DNA of 30,149 nucleotides, from contig PBKG01000019.1 of assembly GCA_002722095.1 (NCBI GenBank), positions 1 to 30,149 of the forward strand. Direction: 5' to 3'. Below, in pieces: positions 9,278-17,304 of this stretch. The translations under genes and the position numbers were made by a program. Numbering within the stretch: position 1 is the first letter of the stretch; every line of letters starts with the position of its first letter. The notes under the pieces were generated by a model that was given only the letters and a program-made list of their open reading frames with translations, made no database searches and was not told the DNA's origin. Origin of the DNA: Rhodospirillaceae bacterium. GTDB lineage: Bacteria; Pseudomonadota; Alphaproteobacteria; UBA8366.

Positions 9278-9413
9278 ATACCGGCCCGGAAGATCGGTAC
9301 CGGGTCGGCTCGGTGCATGGTCGGCTTCCGACGTGCTATCCTTCGCGCGAGAAATGGTCTTTACCTTTCCAAATTCACGTAACAGGGCGGGATTTTGGGC
9401 CAGAGACCGTAAG

Positions 9414-9419
9414 TGTCAA
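9414..9419 (-). promoter_or_regulatory. possible -35 element for metX
   Basis: A perfect TTGACA on the minus strand. The -10 region 17-18 bp downstream is poor (A/T-rich AAAATC). A transcript from here would include the proposed ATT start of metX at 9355. Confidence 0.3.
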
Positions 9420-9483
9420 TGTTTTCTTTGATTTATCCGCGCCGAGAGACTACTAGTAGCGCCGCTCAATGGATTGATATGCA

Positions 9484-10371
9484 ATGGCAGACAAATCGAA
9501 CGAACGGGAATCCTTAAACGATCTCCGAGGTGAAATCGACGAGATCGACGAACAGCTCCACGATTTGTTGGTGCGTCGCGGCGGGCTGGTCGAACGAATC
9601 CGTGCGGTCAAACGCCTGGAATCGATTGCCACGGTGCGTCCCGGACGTGAGGCCTTCATCCTGCGCAAACTCAAAAACCGCCATAAGGGAAACTTCCCTG
9701 TAGGTGCGGTTTTCCGAATCTGGCGCGAAATCATTGCCGGCATCACACGTATGGAAATGTCGGAATACAACATCGCGGTCTACACTGCCGAGGGCGATCA
9801 GGGTTATTGGGATCTGGCCCGCGACCAATTCGGGACCATGACACCGATGACGGGCTATTCGAGCCGACGCGATGTATTGCGTGTCGTCGACGAGGGTAAT
9901 TCCACGCTCGGCGTAGTGCCCTGCCCCAGCGAAGACGACACCGATCCGTGGTGGATCGGATTGATGGTGCCCGACGGACTAAGGGTTGCCTACAAGCTAC
10001 CTTTTTTCGCCGACACCAACGCACGTACAACAGCGAACGGACCGGCGGTTGCCTTCGCGATCGGCCGTATACTGCCAGAACCGAGCGACAGTGATCGTAC
10101 CTTGCTGGTCCTCGTTACCGAGGAACCCCTGAGCAGGGCAGCACTCGCCGATCTCACCGAACGTGCGGAACTTCCCTCTACAATGCTCGCATCCAGTCAG
10201 CAAGGCGATTGGTTCCATCTCGTTGAAATTGACGGGTTCGTCTCCGAGAAGGACGAACGTCTCACCGCACTAAACGACACCGAGGAAATTTTACGAACCG
10301 CTATCATCGGCTCGTATGCGGAACCGATGACCGGTGGTGCGCCCGACGAGACAAGCGGCGACGACACATGA
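9484..10371 (+). CDS. chorismate mutase with degenerate PDT/ACT tail
   Basis: Protein of 295 residues. An AroQ-type chorismate mutase domain occupies about 10-90 (LRGEIDEIDEQLHDLLVRR, then K43, R52 and R55-E56 in the usual spacing), converting chorismate to prephenate. The remainder follows prephenate dehydratase in outline: IAVYTAEGDQGYWDLARDQFG resembles the first PDT strand and helix, GVVPCPSED occupies the place of the conserved VVPIENS, and a segment near 205-262 resembles an ACT domain. The catalytic Thr-Arg-Phe appears as Val-Ala-Phe at 189-191, so dehydratase activity is probably lost. The tail may keep a regulatory or structural role. It heads an operon overlapping the HisC-like gene by 4 nt. 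The domain comparison is from memory and needs a profile search. Confidence 0.82.
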   Translation: MADKSNERESLNDLRGEIDEIDEQLHDLLVRRGGLVERIRAVKRLESIATVRPGREAFILRKLKNRHKGNFPVGAVFRIWREIIAGITRMEMSEYNIAVYTAEGDQGYWDLARDQFGTMTPMTGYSSRRDVLRVVDEGNSTLGVVPCPSEDDTDPWWIGLMVPDGLRVAYKLPFFADTNARTTANGPAVAFAIGRILPEPSDSDRTLLVLVTEEPLSRAALADLTERAELPSTMLASSQQGDWFHLVEIDGFVSEKDERLTALNDTEEILRTAIIGSYAEPMTGGAPDETSGDDT

Positions 10372-11465
10372 GTTCCCCAATTCCAAGACCTGGTGTGCTC
10401 GACGTAGCGCCTTATGTCGGCGGCCTCCACAGTGTGGACGGCGTCGAGCGCGTGATCGTCTTGGCGTCGAACGAAACGCCACTCGGCGCCAGTCCGAACG
10501 CCATAAAAGCCTTTAGAGACACGGCTGACGATATGCACCGTTACTGTGACGGGCATGCGTTGCAGCTGCGCGAGGCTATCGGTCGGCGATTTGGCTGCGA
10601 TCCCGCCCGTATCGTCTGTGGTGCCGGGTCAGACGAGCTGATTCAAATGCTGATCCGTGCCTATGCCGGGCCCGGTGACGAGATGCTTTACAGCAAACAC
10701 GGTTTTTCGATCTACCCGATTTTCGCGACCGGTGCCGGCGTAACCGCGGTGGCCGCGGACGAAACGAATCTGACCGCGGATAGCGAAGCACTTCTGGATC
10801 GGGTGACCGAGAGTACACGGCTGGTCTTCCTTGCCAATCCGAATAACCCGACCGGCACATATCTCGGTGCCGATCAACTGACGAACCTTCGCGAAAATCT
10901 CCGTGAAGACATCTTGCTCGTCATCGACGCGGCCTACGCGGAATACGTCAACCGTAACGACTATACGGCCGGAATCGACCTTGTGGAACGGTACGGCAAT
11001 GTGGTGATGACGCGAACCTGTTCGAAAATTTTCGGACTAGCCGCGCTCAGATTGGGTTGGGCCTATTGCCCGCCCGCGATTGCCGACGTTCTCAATCGTG
11101 TGCGAAGCCCCTTCAATGTCAACGGCCCCGCCCAAGCGGCAGGGCTTGCCGCAATGGAAGACCGCGCTCACACCGACAAGGCGCTTTCACATAATGAGGA
11201 ATGGTTACCTTGGCTCAGCACAAGATTGGCCGGGCTCGGGCTCGACATCGTGCCCTCTGCGGCAAATTTCGTGTTAGCGCGTTTTGAAGATGCCGGGGCC
11301 GCTGAACATAGCTATAACGCGCTGCTGCGCCGAGGCATCATCACCCGGCTAATGAAAAGCTATCACTTGCCCGATTGTTTGCGAATTTCGATCGGACTCG
11401 GTGAGGAAAACGAGGCGGTTGCGACCGCGCTCGAACAAATATTCGAAGGCTCGGCAAAGCAATGA
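10368..11465 (+). CDS. hisC: HisC-family (aromatic/histidinol-P) aminotransferase
   Basis: Fold type I PLP aminotransferase of 365 residues with LANPNNPTGT at 155-164, DAAYAEY near 188 and the PLP lysine at 220 in TCSKIFGLAALRLGW. It overlaps the preceding gene by 4 nt (ATGA) and the following tyrA by 4 nt, indicating translational coupling. Its place between chorismate mutase and TyrA suggests it acts mainly on prephenate, phenylpyruvate or hydroxyphenylpyruvate, as HisC2-type enzymes do in other alphaproteobacteria, with histidinol phosphate also possible. Family assignment is firm; substrate is inferred from context. Confidence 0.9.
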   Translation: MSSPIPRPGVLDVAPYVGGLHSVDGVERVIVLASNETPLGASPNAIKAFRDTADDMHRYCDGHALQLREAIGRRFGCDPARIVCGAGSDELIQMLIRAYAGPGDEMLYSKHGFSIYPIFATGAGVTAVAADETNLTADSEALLDRVTESTRLVFLANPNNPTGTYLGADQLTNLRENLREDILLVIDAAYAEYVNRNDYTAGIDLVERYGNVVMTRTCSKIFGLAALRLGWAYCPPAIADVLNRVRSPFNVNGPAQAAGLAAMEDRAHTDKALSHNEEWLPWLSTRLAGLGLDIVPSAANFVLARFEDAGAAEHSYNALLRRGIITRLMKSYHLPDCLRISIGLGEENEAVATALEQIFEGSAKQ

Positions 11466-12415
11466 GTGGACAACCGCATTTCGATAAAGTCGCGGTGATC
11501 GGGCTCGGGTTGATCGGCTCGTCGCTCTGCCATGTCATGAAACGCGATGGGCTCGCGGGCACGATCGCCGGCAATGCCCGCTCGAAAACGACCTTAGAGA
11601 CCGCCACAAAGATCGGCTTTATCGACAGCGCACACCAAGACCCGACCGAAGCCGTTTCGGATGCGGATTTGATCGTGCTCGCCGCGCCCGTAGGAGCCAA
11701 CGGTAAGCTGGCGGAAGCAATTGCACCGGCACTGAAGCCGGGCGCCATCGTCACTGACGTGGGGTCGGTCAAGGTCGCTGTAATCCGCGACGTTCTCCCT
11801 CACCTGCCGGACGGAGTACATCTTGTACCGGGCCATCCGGTTGCCGGTACCGAGCACTCAGGCCCCGAATCCGGCTTCCCCGAACTGTTCGACAACCGTT
11901 ACTGCATTTTGACGCCACCCGACGGCGCCGATGCAGACGCGGTCGCTAAAATTGAAGGCCTTTGGAAGGCTGCCGGCAGCATCGTCGAGGTCATGGATGC
12001 GGAGCATCATGATCGGGTACTGGCGATCACCTCGCATTTGCCGCACCTGATCGCCTACACCATTGTCGGCACCGCAAGCGATCTGGAAGGGCAGCTGCGG
12101 GAGAAAAAAGCACGCGACGAAATAGACATCAAAACCGCCGAAGTAATTAAATACTCCGCCGGTGGCTTTCGCGATTTCACACGAATTGCCGCCTCGGATC
12201 CGGTGATGTGGCGCGATATCTTTCTCAACAATAAAGACGCGGTGCTGGAATTGCTCGGCCGTTTCATCGAAGATTTAACCGCGATGCAGCGCGCAATCCG
12301 CTGGGACGAAGGCGAAACGCTGGAAGATACTTTCGAACAGAGGCGAGAAATTCGCCGTAGCGTGATCGAAATGGGTCAGGCGGGCTCGTTCAATCCGACC
12401 GAGACGGAAGACTGA
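11462..12415 (+). CDS. tyrA: prephenate/arogenate dehydrogenase TyrA
   Basis: NAD(P)-dependent oxidative decarboxylase of the tyrosine branch, 317 residues. The Rossmann motif GLGLIGS is at 14-20, HPVAGTEHSG at 125-134 is the conserved substrate-site segment, and SHLPHL at 191-196 carries the family histidines. There is no ACT or chorismate mutase fusion. It is the last gene of the operon, translationally coupled to the aminotransferase by a 4-nt overlap. Its last 26 nt overlap the end of the convergent DUF2125 gene, so no independent terminator fits between them. Prephenate versus arogenate specificity is not resolved. Confidence 0.93.
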   Translation: MSGQPHFDKVAVIGLGLIGSSLCHVMKRDGLAGTIAGNARSKTTLETATKIGFIDSAHQDPTEAVSDADLIVLAAPVGANGKLAEAIAPALKPGAIVTDVGSVKVAVIRDVLPHLPDGVHLVPGHPVAGTEHSGPESGFPELFDNRYCILTPPDGADADAVAKIEGLWKAAGSIVEVMDAEHHDRVLAITSHLPHLIAYTIVGTASDLEGQLREKKARDEIDIKTAEVIKYSAGGFRDFTRIAASDPVMWRDIFLNNKDAVLELLGRFIEDLTAMQRAIRWDEGETLEDTFEQRREIRRSVIEMGQAGSFNPTETED

Positions 12416-13445
12416 GCGTCGGCAATTTGAAAAGTTGGAACGGCCCCACCTGAAGGCGACCATCCCGGGCAGTGAGAGGTACCGATAACACTTTGACCCC
12501 ATCCGCGGGCGATGGCTTGGCCAAAACATTCAACGCAACCCGCAACGCGGCAGCGGCGGTGCGCTTCAGAAGACGCGCCCTTTCGAGCGCTTCCAGGGTC
12601 TCGGCAAAACCTCGAATATCGGTCGTCACCGACGCCAGCGGTCGCAACCGATCGTCTAGGCCGATCGATCCGCGCCCGCGCAGATCCAATGGCCCCCAAA
12701 CCAGATTGAGCCAGCTCGATTCCAGCAATCCACCGGCGCGGCGCCACTCATCCATGCCTTCACGGGTAAAATCGCGCGGGAGTGCGCCTTTGACATCGCC
12801 GACAAACTGCACGCGCTGCAAGTCACCGCCCAATGGCTCATCCGCCGCAGTCGGAATGCGCAAATTTTCGATGGCCGCCGATAGTGAAAGCTGTGTCTTG
12901 TCAGGGCCGGGTTCGGGCGTTTCGGGTTGCGAAAGCTTTGCCCAGGTTTCACCTGTGGTCGCCACCACCTCACTTGCGGAACCGGTCACGCGCATCGAGA
13001 TTATCCGCGCTTCACCTTCCGCCAACCGGCCGTTGCGATGGAAGTGCAAAAGCACCAAGGATTTCTCAGGTGCCGCAGTTAGCGGCTGTTTCAGATTGGG
13101 ATGGGAGAGCCTAATGCTTTGGCTATTTGGGAATTCGACACGGTAGCGCCACCAATCCCAGGGCTGCATGGCGATCACCGCCGATTTACCCTGCCACAAG
13201 GCCAGCTTGTCAGGTGTTTCTAGGTGCGGGTTTTCGAACGTTAGACGGACCACCCCCGGAAATCCATCGACACCTACCGGACCATGTTGAATGGAGTATC
13301 CCTTTGCCCGGAATATTTTCACCCAACGAGCAAATTGATCCTCGACTTGACCCGCGGCGTAATACCAATAGGCCGGATAGAGGATGGCAACGGCCAATAA
13401 CAAAATGGCCGGACCGATTAACGTGCGGCGTGAAAATATCGACAT
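12390..13445 (-). CDS. DUF2125 domain protein
   Basis: Protein of 351 residues of the DUF2125 family, which I know almost only from alphaproteobacteria; function unknown. An N-terminal hydrophobic anchor or uncleaved signal (about 12-28, ILLLAVAILYPAYWYYA) is followed by a long beta-rich extracytoplasmic domain; GVDGFPGVVRLTFENPHL and a WRYRVEF segment are typical of the family. The C-terminus overlaps tyrA tail to tail by 26 nt. It lies 87 nt downstream of nrdJ on the same strand and may have its own promoter. The family has been compared with AsmA-like envelope proteins, but no function can be given here. Confidence 0.85.
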   Translation of the reverse strand: MSIFSRRTLIGPAILLLAVAILYPAYWYYAAGQVEDQFARWVKIFRAKGYSIQHGPVGVDGFPGVVRLTFENPHLETPDKLALWQGKSAVIAMQPWDWWRYRVEFPNSQSIRLSHPNLKQPLTAAPEKSLVLLHFHRNGRLAEGEARIISMRVTGSASEVVATTGETWAKLSQPETPEPGPDKTQLSLSAAIENLRIPTAADEPLGGDLQRVQFVGDVKGALPRDFTREGMDEWRRAGGLLESSWLNLVWGPLDLRGRGSIGLDDRLRPLASVTTDIRGFAETLEALERARLLKRTAAAALRVALNVLAKPSPADGVKVLSVPLTARDGRLQVGPFQLFKLPTLSLPSRSD

Positions 13446-13532
13446 TTCTGGGAATGATTTTTAGTGGCCGGGCCAATTTCGGTAAAGGGTAGCTTCGTAA
13501 GACAAATGGATGGACTCAAGCCGTGCCCATGC

Positions 13533-15791
13533 TCAACTGCATTTCGAGTAACCGCAGGAAAGGCAACGGTCGCAGTTTTCCTCGCGAATCAGGCCGGCAC
13601 CACCGCATTTCGGACATTGCCGGTGTCCGAGAAGCGGTTCTTCACCTACGGCCTGTTCGCGGGATTCGGATTCTGCAAATGGCGTATCCGCCGACATAAA
13701 TCCAATCTCGATCATGTGGCGTTCGATCACTTCGCCTATCGCAGCTAAAAGTGACGGTACATACCGTCCTTCAACCCACTGGCCCCCTCGTGGATCGAAC
13801 ACCGCTTTCAGCTCTTCAACCACGAAAGAAACATCACCACCGCGCCGGAAAACCGCGCTGATCATGCGCGTCAACGCGACGGTCCAGGCGTAGTGCTCCA
13901 TGTTTTTAGAATTGATGAAAACCTCGAACGGCCGCCGGCGTCCGTCGCGCTCGATATCGTTAACGGTGATGTAAATCGCGTGATCGCTGTCGGCCCAACG
14001 TATCTTGTAGGTTGCCCCGCCGAGCGATTGGGGCCGCTCCAAGGGCTGCGCCATATAGACCACGCCATCGCTCGCTGAATCGGTTTCCGGTGTTGGCCGC
14101 TCGATCGAAAGCACTTCGCCAGTGACCTCGTTTGGCCGGTATGTGGTGCAGCCCTTGCAATCAAGCTGATAGGCGCGGGCGTAAATATCCTTGAAGGCAT
14201 CGAAGGAAATTTCGGCCGGCAAGTTGATCGTTTTCGATATCGAACTGTCGACGAATTCCTGAACCGCCGCCTGCATCACCAAATGATCTTCCGGACTTAG
14301 CTGTGCCGCATCGACGAAATAGTCCGGCAACGGCACTCCTTCGCCAAATGTCTCGCGAAATCGCGTATAGGCGTAGTCACTAACTGCCTCACTACGCTTT
14401 CCGCCATCCTCTGTGAGGATGTCGCGGTGATATTGATACGAGAAGACCGGCTCGATACCGGACGATACGTTGTCCGCAAGCAACGAGATCGTGCCGGTAG
14501 GCGCAATCGAGGTGACAAGCGCGTTGCGCATACCGTGTTGCTCGATCTCGGCACGGATGTCCTCGTCCAATCCGGCAATGGTTTCACCGGTGAGATAGGG
14601 TTGGGCATCGAATAGCGGGAACGACCCCTTTTCCGCCGCCAATGCGGCCGAGGCACGATATGCCGCGCGCTGGAGGGTCTTCATCCAGCCACCAACAAGT
14701 TCGATGGCTTCGGGGCTGCCGTACCTAACCCGGCACATAATCAGTGCATCCGCCAGCCCGGTAATGCCGAGACCGATACGCCGCTTCGCCTTAGCCTCAT
14801 TTGCATGCTGCGGCAACGGGAATGCAGAAATATCGATCACATTATCGAGCATACGAACCGCGAGCGGCACCAATCGTTCGAGCGCAACTTCGTCGAGCCC
14901 TGCTCGGTCGGTAAATGGTTGTTCGATCAGCCGGGCGAGATTAATCGAGCCCAGATCGCACGCGCCATATGGCGGCAAGGGCTGCTCACCGCAGGGGTTG
15001 GTAGCATGTATGGTTTCGCAATAATGGAGATTGTTAAGCCGATTGATGCGATCGATGAAGATCACCCCCGGCTCCGCCGCAGCGTAGGTAGCGCGCATGA
15101 TCTTGTCCCACAGATCATCGGCCCGTACCGTACGATAAACCTTGTCACCGAAGCGCAACTCCCAATCACCACCCTCTTTGACTTTGGCCATGAATTCGTC
15201 GGTCACAAGCACCGAAAGGTTAAACATGTTGAGCCGACCGGGCACGTTTTTCGCGCTGATGAAATCCTCGATATCCGGATGGTCGCACCGCATGGTCGCC
15301 ATCATCGCACCCCGGCGATAACCGGCACTCATGATGGTCCGGCACATGGCGTCCCATACTTCCATAAAAGAGAGTGGCCCCGAGGCATCGGCGCCAACCC
15401 CTTTTACAGGCGCACCTTTTGGCCGCAATGTGGAGAAATCGTAACCGATACCTCCGCCCTGCTGCATGGTCAGAGCGGCCTCCTTCAACGCATCGAAAAT
15501 GCCTCCCATATCGTCGGGAATGGCGCCCATCACGAAACAATTGAACAGCGTGACCCGACGACCGGATCCAGCGCCGGCGAGAATTCGACCAGCAGGCAAA
15601 AATTTGAAATCGTCTAATGCCTGATAAAAGGCCTCGGCCCAGCGCTCAGGCTCGCCTTCCTGCGCAGCCAGCGCCTCGGCGACCCGGCGCCAGCTATCTT
15701 CCAGCGTGCGGTCGACCGGCGTGCCGTCCGGCATTTTCAGCCGGTATTTCATATCCCAAATTTGGCCAGCGATTCCGGCAGGGTTCACCAT
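13533..15791 (-). CDS. nrdJ: adenosylcobalamin-dependent ribonucleotide reductase
   Basis: Class II ribonucleotide reductase of 752 residues, reducing ribonucleotides to deoxyribonucleotides without oxygen, using adenosylcobalamin to generate the thiyl radical. Visible features are redox Cys85 (TLFNCF), GGGIGYDFS at 112-120, NPCGEQ at 265-270 (thiyl Cys267, Asn265, Glu269), partner Cys278 (GACDLGSIN) and PTGTISL near 435. The C-terminus has six cysteines in CxxC-like pairs (about 728-751) for re-reduction by thioredoxin. It belongs to the shorter (~750 residue) version rather than the ~1200 residue form. ATG 15791 follows an AGGAG site. Its upstream region holds a LexA motif and DnaA-box-like 9-mers. 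The cofactor could come from the PduO-type enzyme encoded in this window. Confidence 0.95.
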   Translation of the reverse strand: MVNPAGIAGQIWDMKYRLKMPDGTPVDRTLEDSWRRVAEALAAQEGEPERWAEAFYQALDDFKFLPAGRILAGAGSGRRVTLFNCFVMGAIPDDMGGIFDALKEAALTMQQGGGIGYDFSTLRPKGAPVKGVGADASGPLSFMEVWDAMCRTIMSAGYRRGAMMATMRCDHPDIEDFISAKNVPGRLNMFNLSVLVTDEFMAKVKEGGDWELRFGDKVYRTVRADDLWDKIMRATYAAAEPGVIFIDRINRLNNLHYCETIHATNPCGEQPLPPYGACDLGSINLARLIEQPFTDRAGLDEVALERLVPLAVRMLDNVIDISAFPLPQHANEAKAKRRIGLGITGLADALIMCRVRYGSPEAIELVGGWMKTLQRAAYRASAALAAEKGSFPLFDAQPYLTGETIAGLDEDIRAEIEQHGMRNALVTSIAPTGTISLLADNVSSGIEPVFSYQYHRDILTEDGGKRSEAVSDYAYTRFRETFGEGVPLPDYFVDAAQLSPEDHLVMQAAVQEFVDSSISKTINLPAEISFDAFKDIYARAYQLDCKGCTTYRPNEVTGEVLSIERPTPETDSASDGVVYMAQPLERPQSLGGATYKIRWADSDHAIYITVNDIERDGRRRPFEVFINSKNMEHYAWTVALTRMISAVFRRGGDVSFVVEELKAVFDPRGGQWVEGRYVPSLLAAIGEVIERHMIEIGFMSADTPFAESESREQAVGEEPLLGHRQCPKCGGAGLIREENCDRCLSCGYSKCS

Positions 15792-15844
15792 GGTACTCTC
15801 CTAACCAAAAGGTAGTGTGAGGAGAGGGGCAGGTCAACTTTATT

Positions 15845-15859
15845 GTTCGTGTTTTGTTC
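15845..15859 (-). promoter_or_regulatory. LexA (SOS) box upstream of nrdJ
   Basis: GTTC-N7-GTTC on the plus strand, read as GAAC-N7-GAAC toward nrdJ, is an exact match to the direct-repeat LexA operator known for alphaproteobacteria. It lies 54-68 nt upstream of the nrdJ ATG, immediately next to an A/T-rich TATATATTA stretch that could serve as a -10. The position suits repression of nrdJ by LexA and induction after DNA damage. Confidence 0.6.
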
Positions 15860-15917
15860 TAATATATAAGGCGAAATGGTGCATATTAGCTTGCTGATTT
15901 AAATGGCTTATTCCGAC

Positions 15918-15959
15918 TTATTCACAACCGATCGAGAGTTGTACACAGGATCATCCACA
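15918..15959 (+). promoter_or_regulatory. cluster of three DnaA-box-like 9-mers
   Basis: TTATTCACA at 15918-15926 matches the relaxed DnaA box TTWTNCACA. TTGTACACA at 15939-15947 and TCATCCACA at 15951-15959 each differ from it at one base. All three face the same way, with start-to-start distances of 21 and 12 bp. The third overlaps the last codons of plsC. They lie 127-168 nt upstream of nrdJ. DnaA control of ribonucleotide reductase genes is established in E. coli; here it is inferred. Confidence 0.4.
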
Positions 15960-16664
15960 GCCTGCTTCGACTTCCAATTTGTCGGTCGCTCCCTGAATCC
16001 GCTCCTGTAGTTCGGCCATGAATTCATGTCGGTCGAGACCCGGAACGATGGGCGGCAGAAACTCCATCACGATACAGCCAGGTCGTTTAACGAAACTACG
16101 CCGTGGCCAATAGGAACCCGAATTGAGCGCCACAGGTACCACCGGTAGATCAAGATCGCGATACAGAGCTGCGATGCCTGGCTGATAAGGTGGGGTCGTA
16201 CGGGCTTTGGTGCGCGTGCCTTCTGGAAAAATGATAATCGTATGGCCTTCCGAAATTCGAATTCTGGCCGTCCTCAGCATTTTGCGCATTGCCGCCGCGC
16301 CAGCACTGCGGTCCACGTCGATCATACCCGCACGCCACATGAACCAACCGACCAACGGCACAGCCAGCAGCGAACGTTTGAGCACAAAAATGCAATCGTA
16401 GAAGATTAAATTAAAAATCAGCGTTTCCCACATCGATTGATGCTTAGAAGCAACCAGAAAAGGATCCGCCGGAAGGTGCTCCCGCCCCCGAATTTCATAA
16501 GTTATGCCAAGCGTAACGCGGATGATTATGACACTGCCTCGCACCCAGAATCGGGTCGCCTTCCGAAAAAGCCGCCGCGGCAAAATCATCAGCAAAGCGT
16601 AAATCGGACATAACAAAACCGTCCAAACGTAAAACAAGAACCAAAAAATGGTAGCGCGCAACAC
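15951..16664 (-). CDS. plsC: 1-acyl-sn-glycerol-3-phosphate acyltransferase
   Basis: Lysophosphatidate acyltransferase of 237 residues for phosphatidic acid synthesis at the inner membrane. Hydrophobic N-terminal segments (about 5-28 and 41-53) precede the acyltransferase block KHQSMWE (His75 with Glu80, an HX4E form of the usual HX4D) and FPEGTR at 146-151. The Glu variant with KHQS-W-ET is seen in a subgroup of bacterial PlsC proteins, so it does not suggest inactivity. The start is GTG, 13 nt downstream of the ydcF stop, making it the last gene of ftsE-ftsX-ydcF-plsC. Length is normal. Confidence 0.9.
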   Translation of the reverse strand: MLRATIFWFLFYVWTVLLCPIYALLMILPRRLFRKATRFWVRGSVIIIRVTLGITYEIRGREHLPADPFLVASKHQSMWETLIFNLIFYDCIFVLKRSLLAVPLVGWFMWRAGMIDVDRSAGAAAMRKMLRTARIRISEGHTIIIFPEGTRTKARTTPPYQPGIAALYRDLDLPVVPVALNSGSYWPRRSFVKRPGCIVMEFLPPIVPGLDRHEFMAELQERIQGATDKLEVEAGCG

Positions 16665-16677
16665 GGCAACTATTCCA

Positions 16678-17304
16678 CTAGGTTGAAATTAGATCCGGCG
16701 AGAAGATCATCCGGCGCAGATAGGCAATCAGAAACTTATTATATTCCTCCACGATGAGCCCGGTGCTGCCCGGCCAGAACCACCATTCCTTCGCCTTAAA
16801 AGATTTCGGAAAAACCGGGTGGGCTACAATTTTTACGCCGGGCATGGCCGCGTGAAATTCGACCAGACTGCGCGGCATGTGATAACTCGACGTAACTAAT
16901 CTGATCGAATTGTACTTTTCGTTTTTGAGCCAAACTGCGGTTTCCAAAGCGTTACCTTGCGTATTATCCGCGTCATAGCCGAGTGCGATACAGCATTCCA
17001 TTGCCTCGGGGGCGTGGCGCGACATATGTAGCAACTGGCGAACATCGACCCCACGATGAACGCCGGACACGAACAGCTTTTGCGCTCTTTTTTCTGCAAG
17101 TAGCTCGAGCCCCGATTCAAGTCGCAAGCTGCCGCCTGTCAGCACGACAATCGCGTCGGTCTTGGCGTCCGGCGAAGCAACTCGATCCGGCAGCGTCTGT
17201 GCGAATATCAAAAGCCCGCAAACCCACCCGATTCCTAAAACGACTGCGGCGATGAAAATCCATTTAACACGCCGCAAACTTTTGCGTTTTCGCCGGCTAA
17301 TCAT
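16678..17304 (-). CDS. YdcF/SanA-like DUF218 protein
   Basis: Protein of 208 residues of the DUF218 (YdcF/SanA/ElyC) family, with one N-terminal transmembrane helix (about 14-35), then DAIVVLTGG at 50-58 and the conserved SSYHMPRS motif later. An open frame extends 141 codons further upstream, but that part is an out-of-frame copy of ftsX without family resemblance. The true start is the ATG at 17304, which overlaps the ftsX stop by 4 nt (ATGA). Family members are linked to envelope integrity and peptidoglycan or lipid-carrier metabolism; the exact reaction is unknown. Coupling to ftsEX supports an envelope role. Confidence 0.88.
   Translation of the reverse strand: MISRRKRKSLRRVKWIFIAAVVLGIGWVCGLLIFAQTLPDRVASPDAKTDAIVVLTGGSLRLESGLELLAEKRAQKLFVSGVHRGVDVRQLLHMSRHAPEAMECCIALGYDADNTQGNALETAVWLKNEKYNSIRLVTSSYHMPRSLVEFHAAMPGVKIVAHPVFPKSFKAKEWWFWPGSTGLIVEEYNKFLIAYLRRMIFSPDLIST

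Noticed and set aside
9450..9459. Perfect 10-bp palindrome CTACTAGTAG between metX and the chorismate mutase gene
   Set aside because: It is short, does not extend, and I know no regulator for it. A chance occurrence is likely.
9278..9483. SAM-II type riboswitch upstream of metX
   Set aside because: Alphaproteobacterial met genes often have one, so I looked on the minus strand. I could not find its conserved blocks or pseudoknot; a covariance model search would settle it.
14805..15617. Plus-strand open frame of 270 codons opposite nrdJ
   Set aside because: It is antisense to the conserved catalytic region of nrdJ, has no recognisable domain, and is explained by codon bias of the real gene.
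15792..15950. Cobalamin riboswitch or NrdR boxes before nrdJ
   Set aside because: No B12-box-like sequence is visible and the gap is short for that riboswitch. The A/T-rich CTAATATATAAG at 15859-15870 only loosely resembles an NrdR half and has no partner.
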